A stretch of 19,813 bases of DNA, from contig JAKBRL010000019.1 in the NCBI GenBank assembly GCA_021845465.1, positions 1-19,813 on the forward strand, in the 5' to 3' direction. Each line of letters begins with the position of its first letter. Position 1 is the stretch's first letter. The DNA comes from Microcaldota archaeon (GTDB lineage Archaea > Micrarchaeota > Micrarchaeia > Micrarchaeales > CABMGC01). Below are positions 1-7,136 of the stretch, piece after piece. The position numbers and the translations under genes are program-made. The notes beneath the pieces are model-generated. The model saw only the letters and a list, made by a program, of their open reading frames with translations, was not told where the DNA came from and did not search any database.

Positions 1-744
1 CCTTGCGATGTGTTCCGAGTATCTTGCGAATCTTATCACTGCCTTCTTTCTATTGTGAGAGCCTTTTTTCTTTCTTGAGACGTTCTGTTGCAGAAACCTT
101 GAGTGGTTTCTCTGATACTTTGCTATCTTTGCGTTCTGATGAATTGTGTTGTCCGAGAGTGCAACATATTGGTTTATTCCCAAATCCATGCCGACCTTTG
201 GTTTGTCGTTTGATGCGAATGGTTTATCCTCTCTTTCAACTGCAATGGTAATATACCATTCCTGCAACTTTGTTTTCTTTATCGTAAGCGTCTTTGTCCT
301 GCCTTCTATCTCCCTGTGATTAACGAAGTTTATACTGCCTATCTTTGAGAGTTCTGCGGTCTTCTTTTCTATTTTGAAACCGAACTGCGGATATGTCAGC
401 GATGATACGAATTTCCTGTATCGTGGGAATCCGGCCTTGATATTCTTTCCGTGTTTCTTTTCCTTGCATCTTCTGAAGAAGTGCCTGTAAGCATCAGATA
501 CCCTCTTTGAGACATTCTGAAGAACCTGCGAGTGCAGTTCTGTGAGTTCTGGTCTTTCCTTCTTCGCCTGTGTAATCCAGATATTCATTCTGTATTCTGT
601 CATGGTTTTGCCTGTTTCCCTATAGTATGCCTTTGACTTTTCAAGGAGCAGGTTGTAGAGTTCCTTTGAAAGAAGCATCTGCCGATTGAGTATTTCTTTC
701 TGCTCCTTTGAAGGATATGCACGATATTTATATGCAGTTTTCAT
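1..744 (-). CDS. tnpB: TnpB (IS200/IS605-family OrfB, RNA-guided nuclease), C-terminus beyond window
   Basis: An open frame of 248 codons runs without a stop from the ATG at 744 to the left window edge, so the C-terminal part is outside. Residues about 183-190 read KVGMDLGI, the RuvC-I strand with its catalytic aspartate (D187). It is followed by VALSD and, at about 224-228, the basic RKKKG patch, in the order typical of TnpB. The N-terminus (KYRAYPSKEQ) and the region around GFPRYR (about 105-110) also match the family. TnpB proteins are RNA-guided DNA endonucleases of IS200/IS605-like elements. No tnpA transposase gene lies on the upstream side, where a transporter gene follows. This is therefore either a tnpB-only element or one whose tnpA lies beyond the left edge. 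The second catalytic residues and the zinc finger cannot be checked here. Family assignment is firm; activity is unknown. Confidence 0.9.
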   Translation of the reverse strand, partial: MKTAYKYRAYPSKEQKEILNRQMLLSKELYNLLLEKSKAYYRETGKTMTEYRMNIWITQAKKERPELTELHSQVLQNVSKRVSDAYRHFFRRCKEKKHGKNIKAGFPRYRKFVSSLTYPQFGFKIEKKTAELSKIGSINFVNHREIEGRTKTLTIKKTKLQEWYITIAVEREDKPFASNDKPKVGMDLGINQYVALSDNTIHQNAKIAKYQRNHSRFLQQNVSRKKKGSHNRKKAVIRFARYSEHIAR

Positions 745-893
745 GACGGCCGTGGTTATTGCACCGTTAAAATTTATATGACTTTTGTTTTGCATTCGCT
801 TTCATCTCTTATCTAAAGGATAGAAGTTTTCCCACTATGAATTTATAAACATAGATGTACATATCTGGTCTTGAGAGATTACAATATTGCATC

Positions 894-910
894 TGCAGTT
901 ATATGCTGCA
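894..910 (+). promoter_or_regulatory. TATA-like element inside an inverted repeat, before the VIT-family transporter
   Basis: The arms TGCAG (894-898) and CTGCA (906-910) flank TTATATG. The TATA-like core is centred about 34 bases before the transporter start. An inverted repeat around a core promoter is where an archaeal repressor would bind, for example a metal-dependent one. A second TATA-like element, AATTTATAAAC at 839-849, is an alternative promoter. This is inference from position and symmetry only. Confidence 0.35.
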
Positions 911-934
911 TGTTTGGGATAATGAGGGAATTTT

Positions 935-1648
935 TTGGAAGATAAAAATGATGAACATAAAGAGACACATGTACACAATTCATTTCTCTCAAATTTCATT
1001 CTTGGAAGCCAGGATGGTCTTGTAAATGTTCTTGGAATAATACTTGGAATCTCTGCTGCTACTTCTGATGTAAGGCTTTTGTTTGTAGGAGCTCTTGCCG
1101 CACTTGGAGCCGAATCGATATCAATGGGAGCTGTGGCGTACACCTCTACTTCTGCAAGAAGGAAACAGTATCTTAAAGAGGTTGAGCGCGAGAAGCGGGA
1201 GATGAAGGAAGTCCCGAACATGGAGAAGGAAGAGGTCAGAGAGATATTCAAGAAGTGGGGATACAAGGGAAAGGAGCTTGACAGCATAACCGATAAGATA
1301 ATATCAAATCCAAAAGCGTGGCTGGAATTCATGATGGCATTTGAACTTGATCTTGCGCCTGTGAAGAAATCTGAGCCGGTTAGAAGCTTTCTGGTAGTGA
1401 TAATGTCAACAGTGTTTGGCTCGGTAATGCCCATAATCCCATTCATATTCTTATATAAAAACATACATATGGGAATTTTGGCATCGATAATAATAAGCGG
1501 GATTACACTCTTCCTGATAGGATATTATGAAGCCAAGACCACAGTGGGCTCATTGTGGAAGAGCGGCTTGCAGATGCTTATAATAGGGCTTGCCGCCGGA
1601 TTCGCAGGATATCTTATAGGACATTTCATAGGTGCTGTGCCTATCTGA
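935..1648 (+). CDS. VIT1/CCC1-family membrane Fe2+/Mn2+ transporter
   Basis: A 237-residue membrane protein of the VIT (vacuolar iron transporter) family, which moves Fe2+ or Mn2+ across membranes, usually out of the cytoplasm. Residues about 18-42 form the first membrane helix with the family signature (ILGSQDGLVN, in the place of the usual NDGLV). The second helix ends in ESISMG. Residues about 75-140 are a glutamate-rich cytoplasmic helical region like the metal-binding domain of plant VIT1. Three further hydrophobic helices follow at about 150-172, 177-195 and 208-235. The start is TTG at 935: an in-frame TGA lies at 923, no in-frame ATG is near, and GAGGG sits about 7 bases upstream. The short N-terminus is His/Glu-rich. 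The gene converges with the HTH-CBS gene. Metal specificity cannot be told from sequence. Confidence 0.88.
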   Translation: MEDKNDEHKETHVHNSFLSNFILGSQDGLVNVLGIILGISAATSDVRLLFVGALAALGAESISMGAVAYTSTSARRKQYLKEVEREKREMKEVPNMEKEEVREIFKKWGYKGKELDSITDKIISNPKAWLEFMMAFELDLAPVKKSEPVRSFLVVIMSTVFGSVMPIIPFIFLYKNIHMGILASIIISGITLFLIGYYEAKTTVGSLWKSGLQMLIIGLAAGFAGYLIGHFIGAVPI

Positions 1649-1674
1649 TTGTAGGCCTTCACGGGCACGGCAGT

Positions 1675-2268
1675 CTATAGGAATTTCAGCAGGTCGTATA
1701 TTGTTACTATCCCGGTTGCCTTGCTGCCGCGCACTGCCAGTACCGCTCCGAAGTTTTCGAGTACAGGCCTTATACGGTAGATTGCGGTGTTTTCATCGAA
1801 GGCAGGGAGCGCTGGGTCGAGAATCTCGGATACAGTCAACTTTGAGATGCTCTTATGGCTCTCTGTTGCTATCTTCAGTAAGCGTTTTTCGTTTATAGTC
1901 CCAATGACAGCTTTGTTCCTGTCAAGCACAGGAAGCTGGGTAAAATTGTTTTCCTTCATTATTCCTACTGCCTTCCCTACCGGATCTTTTGGGGAGACAT
2001 ATACTACCATTTTGTGCATTACCGATTTTATAGGCTTGTCGGCCATGCTTGACTCTTTTTCTGAAGACTGGAAGTTATGAAGGGAATCTAGAACCCTGTA
2101 TACGGTTTCGTAACTTGGATTAAGTTTTAATATATCGCTTTCCAGCCTTGCAATTGTGCTCTGGCTGAGCCCGGAGATATTTGCAAGCTTTTTCTGGCTT
2201 ATTCCTACTGCCTTCCTTGTATTTTTTATCCTTAGGGATATGGAAGCCAGAGATTCGATCTCGTTCAT
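1675..2268 (-). CDS. HTH-CBS transcriptional regulator (XRE-type HTH plus two CBS domains)
   Basis: A 197-residue predicted regulator. Residues about 10-62 form an XRE/Cro-type helix-turn-helix (VGISQKKLANISGLSQSTIA). Residues about 78-135 and 140-197 form two CBS motifs that should pair into a Bateman module (IKSVM...VSPKDPVGKAV; VSEILDP...GIVTIYDLL). CBS pairs bind adenosyl ligands such as AMP, ATP or S-adenosylmethionine and act as ligand-gated switches. The gene is divergent from the S-adenosylmethionine synthetase, with starts 75 bases apart around one shared AT-rich promoter. A small palindrome lies 4 bases before its own start codon. I infer that it controls itself and perhaps the synthetase, with an adenosyl compound as signal. 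The domain call is strong; the ligand and targets are unproven. Confidence 0.88.
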   Translation of the reverse strand: MNEIESLASISLRIKNTRKAVGISQKKLANISGLSQSTIARLESDILKLNPSYETVYRVLDSLHNFQSSEKESSMADKPIKSVMHKMVVYVSPKDPVGKAVGIMKENNFTQLPVLDRNKAVIGTINEKRLLKIATESHKSISKLTVSEILDPALPAFDENTAIYRIRPVLENFGAVLAVRGSKATGIVTIYDLLKFL

Positions 2269-2271
2269 TAT

Positions 2272-2286
2272 ATTACCATTAGTAAT
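2272..2286. promoter_or_regulatory. Palindrome, candidate operator for the HTH-CBS regulator
   Basis: ATTAC-cattA-GTAAT is a 5-bp perfect inverted repeat with a 5-base spacer. It overlaps the expected transcription start of the HTH-CBS gene, about 26 bases from the shared TATA element, and lies upstream of the TATA for the opposite gene. That position suits autorepression. The repeat is short and AT-rich, so chance occurrence is possible. Confidence 0.4.
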
Positions 2287-2303
2287 TTTTAATGCAAAAA
2301 TGA

Positions 2304-2313
2304 TTATATATAT
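2304..2313. promoter_or_regulatory. Shared TATA box between the HTH-CBS and SAM synthetase genes
   Basis: TTATATATAT reads as a TATA box on both strands. On the plus strand its centre is about 26 bases before GTG 2335 and 35 before ATG 2344, giving the synthetase a very short or absent leader. On the minus strand it predicts a start about 14 bases before the HTH-CBS ATG. It is the only strong TATA element in this 66-base gap. Confidence 0.55.
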
Positions 2314-2343
2314 CCAGAGCTTTATTGGTATGAAGTGAGTTTT

Positions 2344-3546
2344 ATGAAAAACATAACAATCAACCAGTTAGATATAAAGCCGGTAGTGGAACAGAGCACA
2401 GAGTATGTGGAGAGGAAGGGATTGGGGCATCCAGACAGCCTCATAGACGGCATATGCGATGCGACTAGCGTGGAGTTATGCAGAAGGTATATGGAAGAGG
2501 CTGGCGTTATAATGCACCACAATGTAGACAAAGGACTTATTGTAGGCGGAGCGGCAAAGGTAGGTTATGGAGGAGGGGAGATAACAAAGAAGATTGAGGT
2601 CATAGTCACCGGGAGAGCAACCGCGCTGGTGAATGGAAAGGAGATAGATGTCAACGGAATAGCGGTGGATGTTGCCAGGAATTACTTAAAAAACAATACA
2701 AGATTCCTTGATATTGAGGATGAGGTTAATTTCAGTGGGATGGTGGCTAAAGGCAGCAGCGACCTTGTCGGAGTCTTTGAGAGATCAGGAAGAGAGATAC
2801 CTTTAGCAAACGATACATCTTTCGGTATAGGCTTTGCGCCGTTTACCGATGTTGAGAGGCTGGTGCTCGAGACAGAGAGATTCCTTAATAGCAAAGAATA
2901 CAAGAAGAGAGTTCCTGCGGTTGGTGAAGATGTCAAGGTAATGGGAATGCGCGACGGAGATAGCATTACGCTTACAATAGCAATAGCTTTTGTCTCGAAA
3001 TTTATTGGTAGCATTGATGAGTATGTGAAAGCAAAGGAAGCAGTAGCGAAAGATATAGTGGAAAATGCAAAGAGAGTTACCGGTGAGGAGATAAAGGTAC
3101 ATATAAACACAGGAGACTTGATAGACAAGGAAGACATATACATAACGAAAACAGGGCTTAGCTGCGAGGCAGGAGATGACGGATCGGTAGGGAGGGGAAA
3201 CAGGGTTAATGGAATGATAACCCCGTTCAGGCATATGAGCCTGGAAGCGGCTGCAGGAAAAAATCCAGTCAACCACATAGGAAAAATATACAACATACTT
3301 GCTACTGAGATGGCCAAAAAGATAACTGAGGAGTATCCCGGGATAAAGGAATGCGATATATCAATACTCAGCCAGATAGGAAAGAGAATAAGCGAACCGC
3401 ACAATCTTAACATAAATGTGATAATGGATAAGGGAAGTGAGCTTGCAAGCATCAGGAATAAGGTAAACTACATGGCTGAAGGAATGCTTGACAATATAGG
3501 GGAATTTACGCTTGATATCTCTCTGGGCAAGTATAAGACATTCTGA
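2344..3546 (+). CDS. mat: S-adenosylmethionine synthetase, archaeal type
   Basis: Makes S-adenosylmethionine, the cell's main methyl donor, from ATP and methionine. The protein is 400 residues and collinear with the archaeal MAT family, which is only distantly related to bacterial MetK. Conserved blocks include VERKGLGHPDS near the N-terminus, ERSGREIPLANDTSFG in the middle, and GDDGSVGRGNRVNG, then EAAAGKNPVNHIGKIYN in the C-terminal half. I start at ATG 2344 because MKNITINQLDI lines up with the N-terminus of methanogen homologues as I recall it. GTG 2335, three codons upstream, is also possible and would be leaderless. The gene is divergent from a CBS-domain regulator that may sense its product. 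It supplies the cofactor for methylases such as the fibrillarin at 10688-11347. Nothing looks degenerate. Confidence 0.96.
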   Translation: MKNITINQLDIKPVVEQSTEYVERKGLGHPDSLIDGICDATSVELCRRYMEEAGVIMHHNVDKGLIVGGAAKVGYGGGEITKKIEVIVTGRATALVNGKEIDVNGIAVDVARNYLKNNTRFLDIEDEVNFSGMVAKGSSDLVGVFERSGREIPLANDTSFGIGFAPFTDVERLVLETERFLNSKEYKKRVPAVGEDVKVMGMRDGDSITLTIAIAFVSKFIGSIDEYVKAKEAVAKDIVENAKRVTGEEIKVHINTGDLIDKEDIYITKTGLSCEAGDDGSVGRGNRVNGMITPFRHMSLEAAAGKNPVNHIGKIYNILATEMAKKITEEYPGIKECDISILSQIGKRISEPHNLNINVIMDKGSELASIRNKVNYMAEGMLDNIGEFTLDISLGKYKTF

Positions 3547-3614
3547 AGGGGAATCTCTTAAAAACTCAGGTAAACTTGCAGTAAAGAAACTTTGATGATA
3601 GATGGCATTTGAGG

Positions 3615-3643
3615 CTTCTAATCTCACTTCGAAAGATTAGAAG
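3615..3643. other. Perfect 10-bp stem-loop downstream of the SAM synthetase gene
   Basis: CTTCTAATCT and AGATTAGAAG are exact reverse complements separated by nine bases, about 70 bases after the synthetase stop codon. No T-tract follows on either strand, so it is not a standard intrinsic terminator. It may protect an mRNA 3' end, mark a processed RNA, or be a remnant of a mobile element. It is the strongest hairpin in the 253-base gap 3547-3799. That gap also holds a TATA-like TTATTTATAATA near 3701-3712. Confidence 0.6.
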
Positions 3644-3799
3644 GCACTTAAAACAACATGCAAGTATTATTACTCTCTGTGGGATTTTGTGCATGTCTAT
3701 CCTTATTTATAATATCTGATAATAGTAAATGGGACTGAACAGTGGATTGTAAGTGTAGAGAGACAAGGAATAAGGGAAGGTTTTCAATGCATATTTGAT

Positions 3800-4252
3800 A
3801 TGGAAGGGAATTGGATGGGAAGAGTATCGAAACCGAATGGAAGTGGAAGTGTTCTGTCGAAGGAGGAAATGGATGCGATGAAGCAGACGCTTGAAGAGCG
3901 CAGATCTGGCAAGTCCGAAGGAGAGAGTGTAATACTAGCCAAAATTGCGGAAATGCGAGAGCCGGATCGCACAATGGCAAAGCGCGTCCATGCCATAATC
4001 AGGAAAAATGCACCAATGCTCACGATGAGGACATGGTACGGAATGCCTGCATATGCGGATGGAGAGAAGGTTATCTGCTTCTTCCAGGCAGCTGCGAAAT
4101 TCAAGACCAGATATGCTACCTTGGGATTCAGCGACAAGGCAAAACTGGACGAGGGTTCCATGTGGCCGGTTACCTTTGCATTGAAGGCATTGAATCTGGA
4201 GGAAGAGAAGAGGATTGCCGCATTGGTAAGGAAAGCGGTGAGTATGGAATGA
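3800..4252 (+). CDS. YdhG/DUF1801-like protein
   Basis: A 150-residue soluble protein resembling the DUF1801/YdhG group, a small alpha/beta fold once described as iron-chaperone-like, with no firmly known reaction. The signature is clear: ILAKIAEMREPDR, then TWYGMPAYA, CFFQAAAKFKTRYATLGFS, LDEGSMWP and a final helix. This pattern is widespread in bacteria, especially actinobacteria, so horizontal gain from a bacterium is plausible. ATG 3800 gives the longest product; ATG 3815 is an equally good start, since the family motifs begin only around residue 18. The gene stands alone between the synthetase and a glycosyltransferase. Its own promoter may be the TATA-like run near 3701-3712. Family match is good; function is unknown. 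Confidence 0.85.
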   Translation: MEGNWMGRVSKPNGSGSVLSKEEMDAMKQTLEERRSGKSEGESVILAKIAEMREPDRTMAKRVHAIIRKNAPMLTMRTWYGMPAYADGEKVICFFQAAAKFKTRYATLGFSDKAKLDEGSMWPVTFALKALNLEEEKRIAALVRKAVSME

Positions 4253-4337
4253 AGGCCTAAATAGACCAGAGTTAGGTTAAACCGAGAATTTATGAGTATT
4301 TCCTACGATAGGTAATAGGTTACTCCTGTTGATTTAC

Positions 4338-5459
4338 ATGAAGATTGCCTTCGTCTATGATATCCCATATCCATGGCATAGAGGTGGAGCTGAGCAGATA
4401 TTCAATGTGGAATCGCGAGAAATGGCTAAAAAGCATGATGTGCATTTCTTCACTATGCGTTGGGAAGGCATGAAAGAGGATTTCTTTTATGAGAATGTAC
4501 ATTACCATGCATTAGGTAAATCCATTACGGAGAAGGATGCATACAAGCATGGCAGGAGGGCGATAAGGGAAGCTGTCTATTTTGCTTTGCACGTCAGGGA
4601 GATATTCAATCATGATTTTGATATTGTAATCACAAACGCTTTCCCAATTCTCCATCTGCCTGTCATAAAAGCATATTGCAGGGCGAGGAATGCTAAGCTT
4701 GTGATCAAAGTCGATGAAGTTTGGGATCGCAGATACTGGCAGAATTATCTTGGGATTGGTATTGGAAGCCTTGCAAATGCATACGCAAATATGCTTATAA
4801 GATCGGGAAGGGCGATATATGTTGCAAATTCGAGCATTACAGCCAGAGGGCTTGAAAAACTTGGGATAGAAAGCAAAAGGATTTCTAAATTTGCTCCTGT
4901 GCTTGAGGACAAGATCTTTAGTGAGATTAGAAGATCTTCTAGGGTTAAAAAAAACAGGATTATTTTTTCTGGAAGGTTCATAAAGGAGAAGAGGATAGAT
5001 AAATGGCTTGCTGCGGTGGATGCGGCGAGAGAGTATGGTTTTGAATTTGAGGCTCTTCTGATAGGAGAGGGTATAGAAAAGGATAATATAGAAAAGAAGA
5101 TTGAGGATATGAAGCTTAAGAATCTAGTAAAGGTAAAACCCTTCTTCAAAGATAAGAAGGACCTCTATAAAGTAATAGCCGAATCAAAGGTATTACTCCA
5201 TATGGGGGAGAGGGAAGGGCTTGGGATTATAGCGCTTGAGAGCATCGCACTTGGCACCAGTGTAGTGATTCCGGAATATTCGCCTATGCCGGCAGAGGTT
5301 AAGAGCATGTGCATAGTTGAAAAAGAGAAGGATATACCAGAACAGTTAATCAGGATAATGAAGGGCAGAGGAGGAGAGTATAAGCCAAATATGAAAAACC
5401 TGAAGATGTTCTCTACTTCTAATGTAGTGCCATTTTATGAAAAACTTTTAGATGAGTGA
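4338..5459 (+). CDS. GT4-family glycosyltransferase
   Basis: A 373-residue GT-B fold glycosyltransferase of family 4, which transfers a sugar from a nucleotide-sugar donor with retention of configuration. The N-terminal half begins MKIAFVYDIPYPWHRGGAEQ, the usual first strand and glycine-rich loop. The C-terminal half has the donor-binding segment IIFSGRFIKEKRID and the EX7E-type motif in REGLGIIALES. I start at ATG 4338 because it places the first beta strand at the N-terminus; TTG 4329 would add three residues. No membrane segment is seen. It is followed after 4 bases by the pseudo-translation factor, so the two are probably co-transcribed, although a functional link is not obvious. It may act in surface glycan or N-glycan synthesis, which would suit the sequon-rich surface protein at 13697-14794. 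The acceptor is unknown. Confidence 0.9.
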   Translation: MKIAFVYDIPYPWHRGGAEQIFNVESREMAKKHDVHFFTMRWEGMKEDFFYENVHYHALGKSITEKDAYKHGRRAIREAVYFALHVREIFNHDFDIVITNAFPILHLPVIKAYCRARNAKLVIKVDEVWDRRYWQNYLGIGIGSLANAYANMLIRSGRAIYVANSSITARGLEKLGIESKRISKFAPVLEDKIFSEIRRSSRVKKNRIIFSGRFIKEKRIDKWLAAVDAAREYGFEFEALLIGEGIEKDNIEKKIEDMKLKNLVKVKPFFKDKKDLYKVIAESKVLLHMGEREGLGIIALESIALGTSVVIPEYSPMPAEVKSMCIVEKEKDIPEQLIRIMKGRGGEYKPNMKNLKMFSTSNVVPFYEKLLDE

Positions 5460-5463
5460 TTGA

Positions 5464-6366
5464 TTGGGAATAGTTATAGCAATACCTAACGATGGGTCTC
5501 TTGCTTCTGAGATAGGGAAGAAGGGAAGCCAGAATGGAATAACATATTATGACAGGAAGATGGGAGGGGAGGATATAGTGGCTCTGCTTCCCTCAGATGT
5601 GGCAGGCAAGTTTTATGCGTTGGGAGAAGCAGTATCCCTGGCAGATGTTGTAGTGATAAGCACCACTAATATCGATTCGCTTTTTGGAGAGTCGGTGATA
5701 GCAGCATATCTCCTGGAGAAGAAGGTAATTTTTACAGATGAGAATGATATTTCAGGCATTCTCAAAAGCATTGCGCTTAAAGAGTATTTATTTTGCAATA
5801 GGAAGATGATTATAGAAAAAATAATATCAGCATGCGCTGAAAAGAAGGCAGATGCAGGTGAGCTCAGGATTGATCTGGATAAAGCATTTCCAGTTAAAGG
5901 CATAGGCACAGTGCTTCTGGGATTTGTGAGGTCTGGGAAGGTAAAGGTGCATGACACACTCCAGCTTAATGGAGGGAAAGAGATATTGGTCAGGTCTATA
6001 CAGGTACATGATAGCGATACACAGGAGGCAAAGATTGGAGACAGGGTAGGCCTTGCCATAAAGGGAGCGGACCATAATGAGATAGAAAAAGGAGATATAC
6101 TTTCAAGTAAAGGGATGCCTAAGACAGATTCGTTCACTTCAGATATTTATATGAGCCCTTTATGCAAGGAAGTGGATATTGAGAATGCGGGTTATACGCT
6201 TGTAAGCGGTTTCTCAGTAGTGAACTGCAGGATAACAAGAGAGAAGGATCTCTTTCAGATAAAACTGGAAAGGCCTACGGCCCTTCTCGAATCTGATAGA
6301 TTTGTCCTTATAAGGGAGAAATCCCCCAGGATACTTGCTTCTGGAAAGATACTGAAAAGGCAATAG
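5464..6366 (+). CDS. EF-Tu/SelB-like pseudo-translation factor without GTPase motifs
   Basis: A 300-residue homologue of translation GTPases. Residues about 140-220 are a clear EF-Tu domain 2 (FPVKGIGTVLLGFVRSGKVK, then VRSIQVHD and GDRVGLAIKG), closest in style to SelB. A domain-3-like barrel follows. The first ~130 residues take the place of the G domain but lack a P-loop, DxxG and NKxD. They keep instead the LASEIGKKGS...ITYYDRK stretch that I recall from a group of archaeal EF-Tu paralogues. It probably cannot hydrolyse GTP and may be a tRNA- or ribosome-binding relative; its role is unknown. The start is TTG 5464, four bases after the glycosyltransferase stop, with GTGAT just upstream matching the 16S rRNA tail. 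It is the second cistron of that pair. Confidence 0.82.
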   Translation: MGIVIAIPNDGSLASEIGKKGSQNGITYYDRKMGGEDIVALLPSDVAGKFYALGEAVSLADVVVISTTNIDSLFGESVIAAYLLEKKVIFTDENDISGILKSIALKEYLFCNRKMIIEKIISACAEKKADAGELRIDLDKAFPVKGIGTVLLGFVRSGKVKVHDTLQLNGGKEILVRSIQVHDSDTQEAKIGDRVGLAIKGADHNEIEKGDILSSKGMPKTDSFTSDIYMSPLCKEVDIENAGYTLVSGFSVVNCRITREKDLFQIKLERPTALLESDRFVLIREKSPRILASGKILKRQ

Positions 6367-6374
6367 TCAGTTGT

Positions 6375-7115
6375 CTATTTAGTCGCTTTTGCCTTTTTCG
6401 AGTCAAAGAATTTTGCATCTGCGATTATCATGTGCATATCGCTGTCATATCCCAATGATGACTTGAAGACATTGTAGTCTATAGTTATTGTGCTGTCCGA
6501 GTACGGATCATTTATATAGAAAGCGTCTTTGTCGTATCCTTTTACAACAACCCAGTGTGGGGATGACTCAAGATAGGAGTTTATAGAATTCGCATCTATA
6601 ACCACTATTGGTATCGTATTGGCTGAAAGGGCCTTCTTTATCATCTGTATGGTTACCTGGCCGTGCTCTTCCTCTACCCCTATATCCTGAGCCTTTGTGC
6701 GTATCTCATTAAATGAAGATGCTAGAGTATCAAGATTTACATTCTCGTAAACTGCCATCTTCTTCTCGTATCCTTCATCCTTGGTATTGCTTATTATTCC
6801 TATTCTGGCACCGCGCTTCGCAAGTGCAAATGCAAGCCCGTACTTTGAACCGTGCCAAACGCTTCCGTTCACCGATTCCTGCCATATCATGTATTCGCTT
6901 TCTTTCTTGAACTTAAAACTGTCATTGAGGAACTTAAGCACCATCATTGCTGATGCTGCAGAACTGGTAAACTCATCGCTCTGTGGATAATGAGGCAACT
7001 CAAACATCACTTTGTCCTTTATTTTTGTTTTCTTTATCTTCGATATAAATTTATTTTCTTTTTTTGTAGTCTTTGATTTTTTTGCCGTTTTTTTTGGAAG
7101 GGGTTTTTTTGCCAT
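6375..7115 (-). CDS. C39-like papain-fold peptidase homologue with Cys-to-Ser at the nucleophile position
   Basis: A 246-residue protein. The first ~35 residues are a lysine-rich tail (MAKKPLPKKTAKK). The rest follows the C39-like/DUF3335 pattern: LPHYPQSDEFT at 40-50, where active members read TCGPAA but this one reads TSSAAS (S51 at the nucleophile). It then has a W-rich helix, SPHWVVVKGYD with the histidine at 187, and INDPYSD with aspartate 203. Histidine and aspartate are therefore kept while the cysteine is gone. The enzyme is either inactive, a binding protein, or uses serine. There is no signal peptide or membrane segment, so it is cytoplasmic; the basic tail may bind nucleic acid. 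The ATG lies only 21 bases after the 3' end of tRNA-Leu on the same strand and has GTGAT just upstream, so it is probably read from the tRNA promoter. Confidence 0.78.
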   Translation of the reverse strand: MAKKPLPKKTAKKSKTTKKENKFISKIKKTKIKDKVMFELPHYPQSDEFTSSAASAMMVLKFLNDSFKFKKESEYMIWQESVNGSVWHGSKYGLAFALAKRGARIGIISNTKDEGYEKKMAVYENVNLDTLASSFNEIRTKAQDIGVEEEHGQVTIQMIKKALSANTIPIVVIDANSINSYLESSPHWVVVKGYDKDAFYINDPYSDSTITIDYNVFKSSLGYDSDMHMIIADAKFFDSKKAKATK

Positions 7116-7136
7116 TTTATCACGCTTGAATGTAAG

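Noticed and set aside
3..251. Plus-strand open frame at the left edge
   Set aside because: Antisense to TnpB, whose minus-strand frame is continuous and has family motifs.
835..1464. Open frame opposite the VIT-family gene
   Set aside because: Antisense shadow of a clear transporter gene, with no recognisable domain.
2682..3452. Long open frame antisense to the SAM synthetase gene
   Set aside because: It lies wholly opposite a highly conserved gene, has no family features and is serine/leucine-rich as expected for a mirror frame.
3590..3645. Possible C/D-box small RNA (TGATGA near 3593)
   Set aside because: No CTGA D box at a suitable distance, so the C-box match is probably chance.
4033..4260. 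Plus-strand frame overlapping the DUF1801 gene
   Set aside because: Out-of-frame reading of a gene with clear family motifs.
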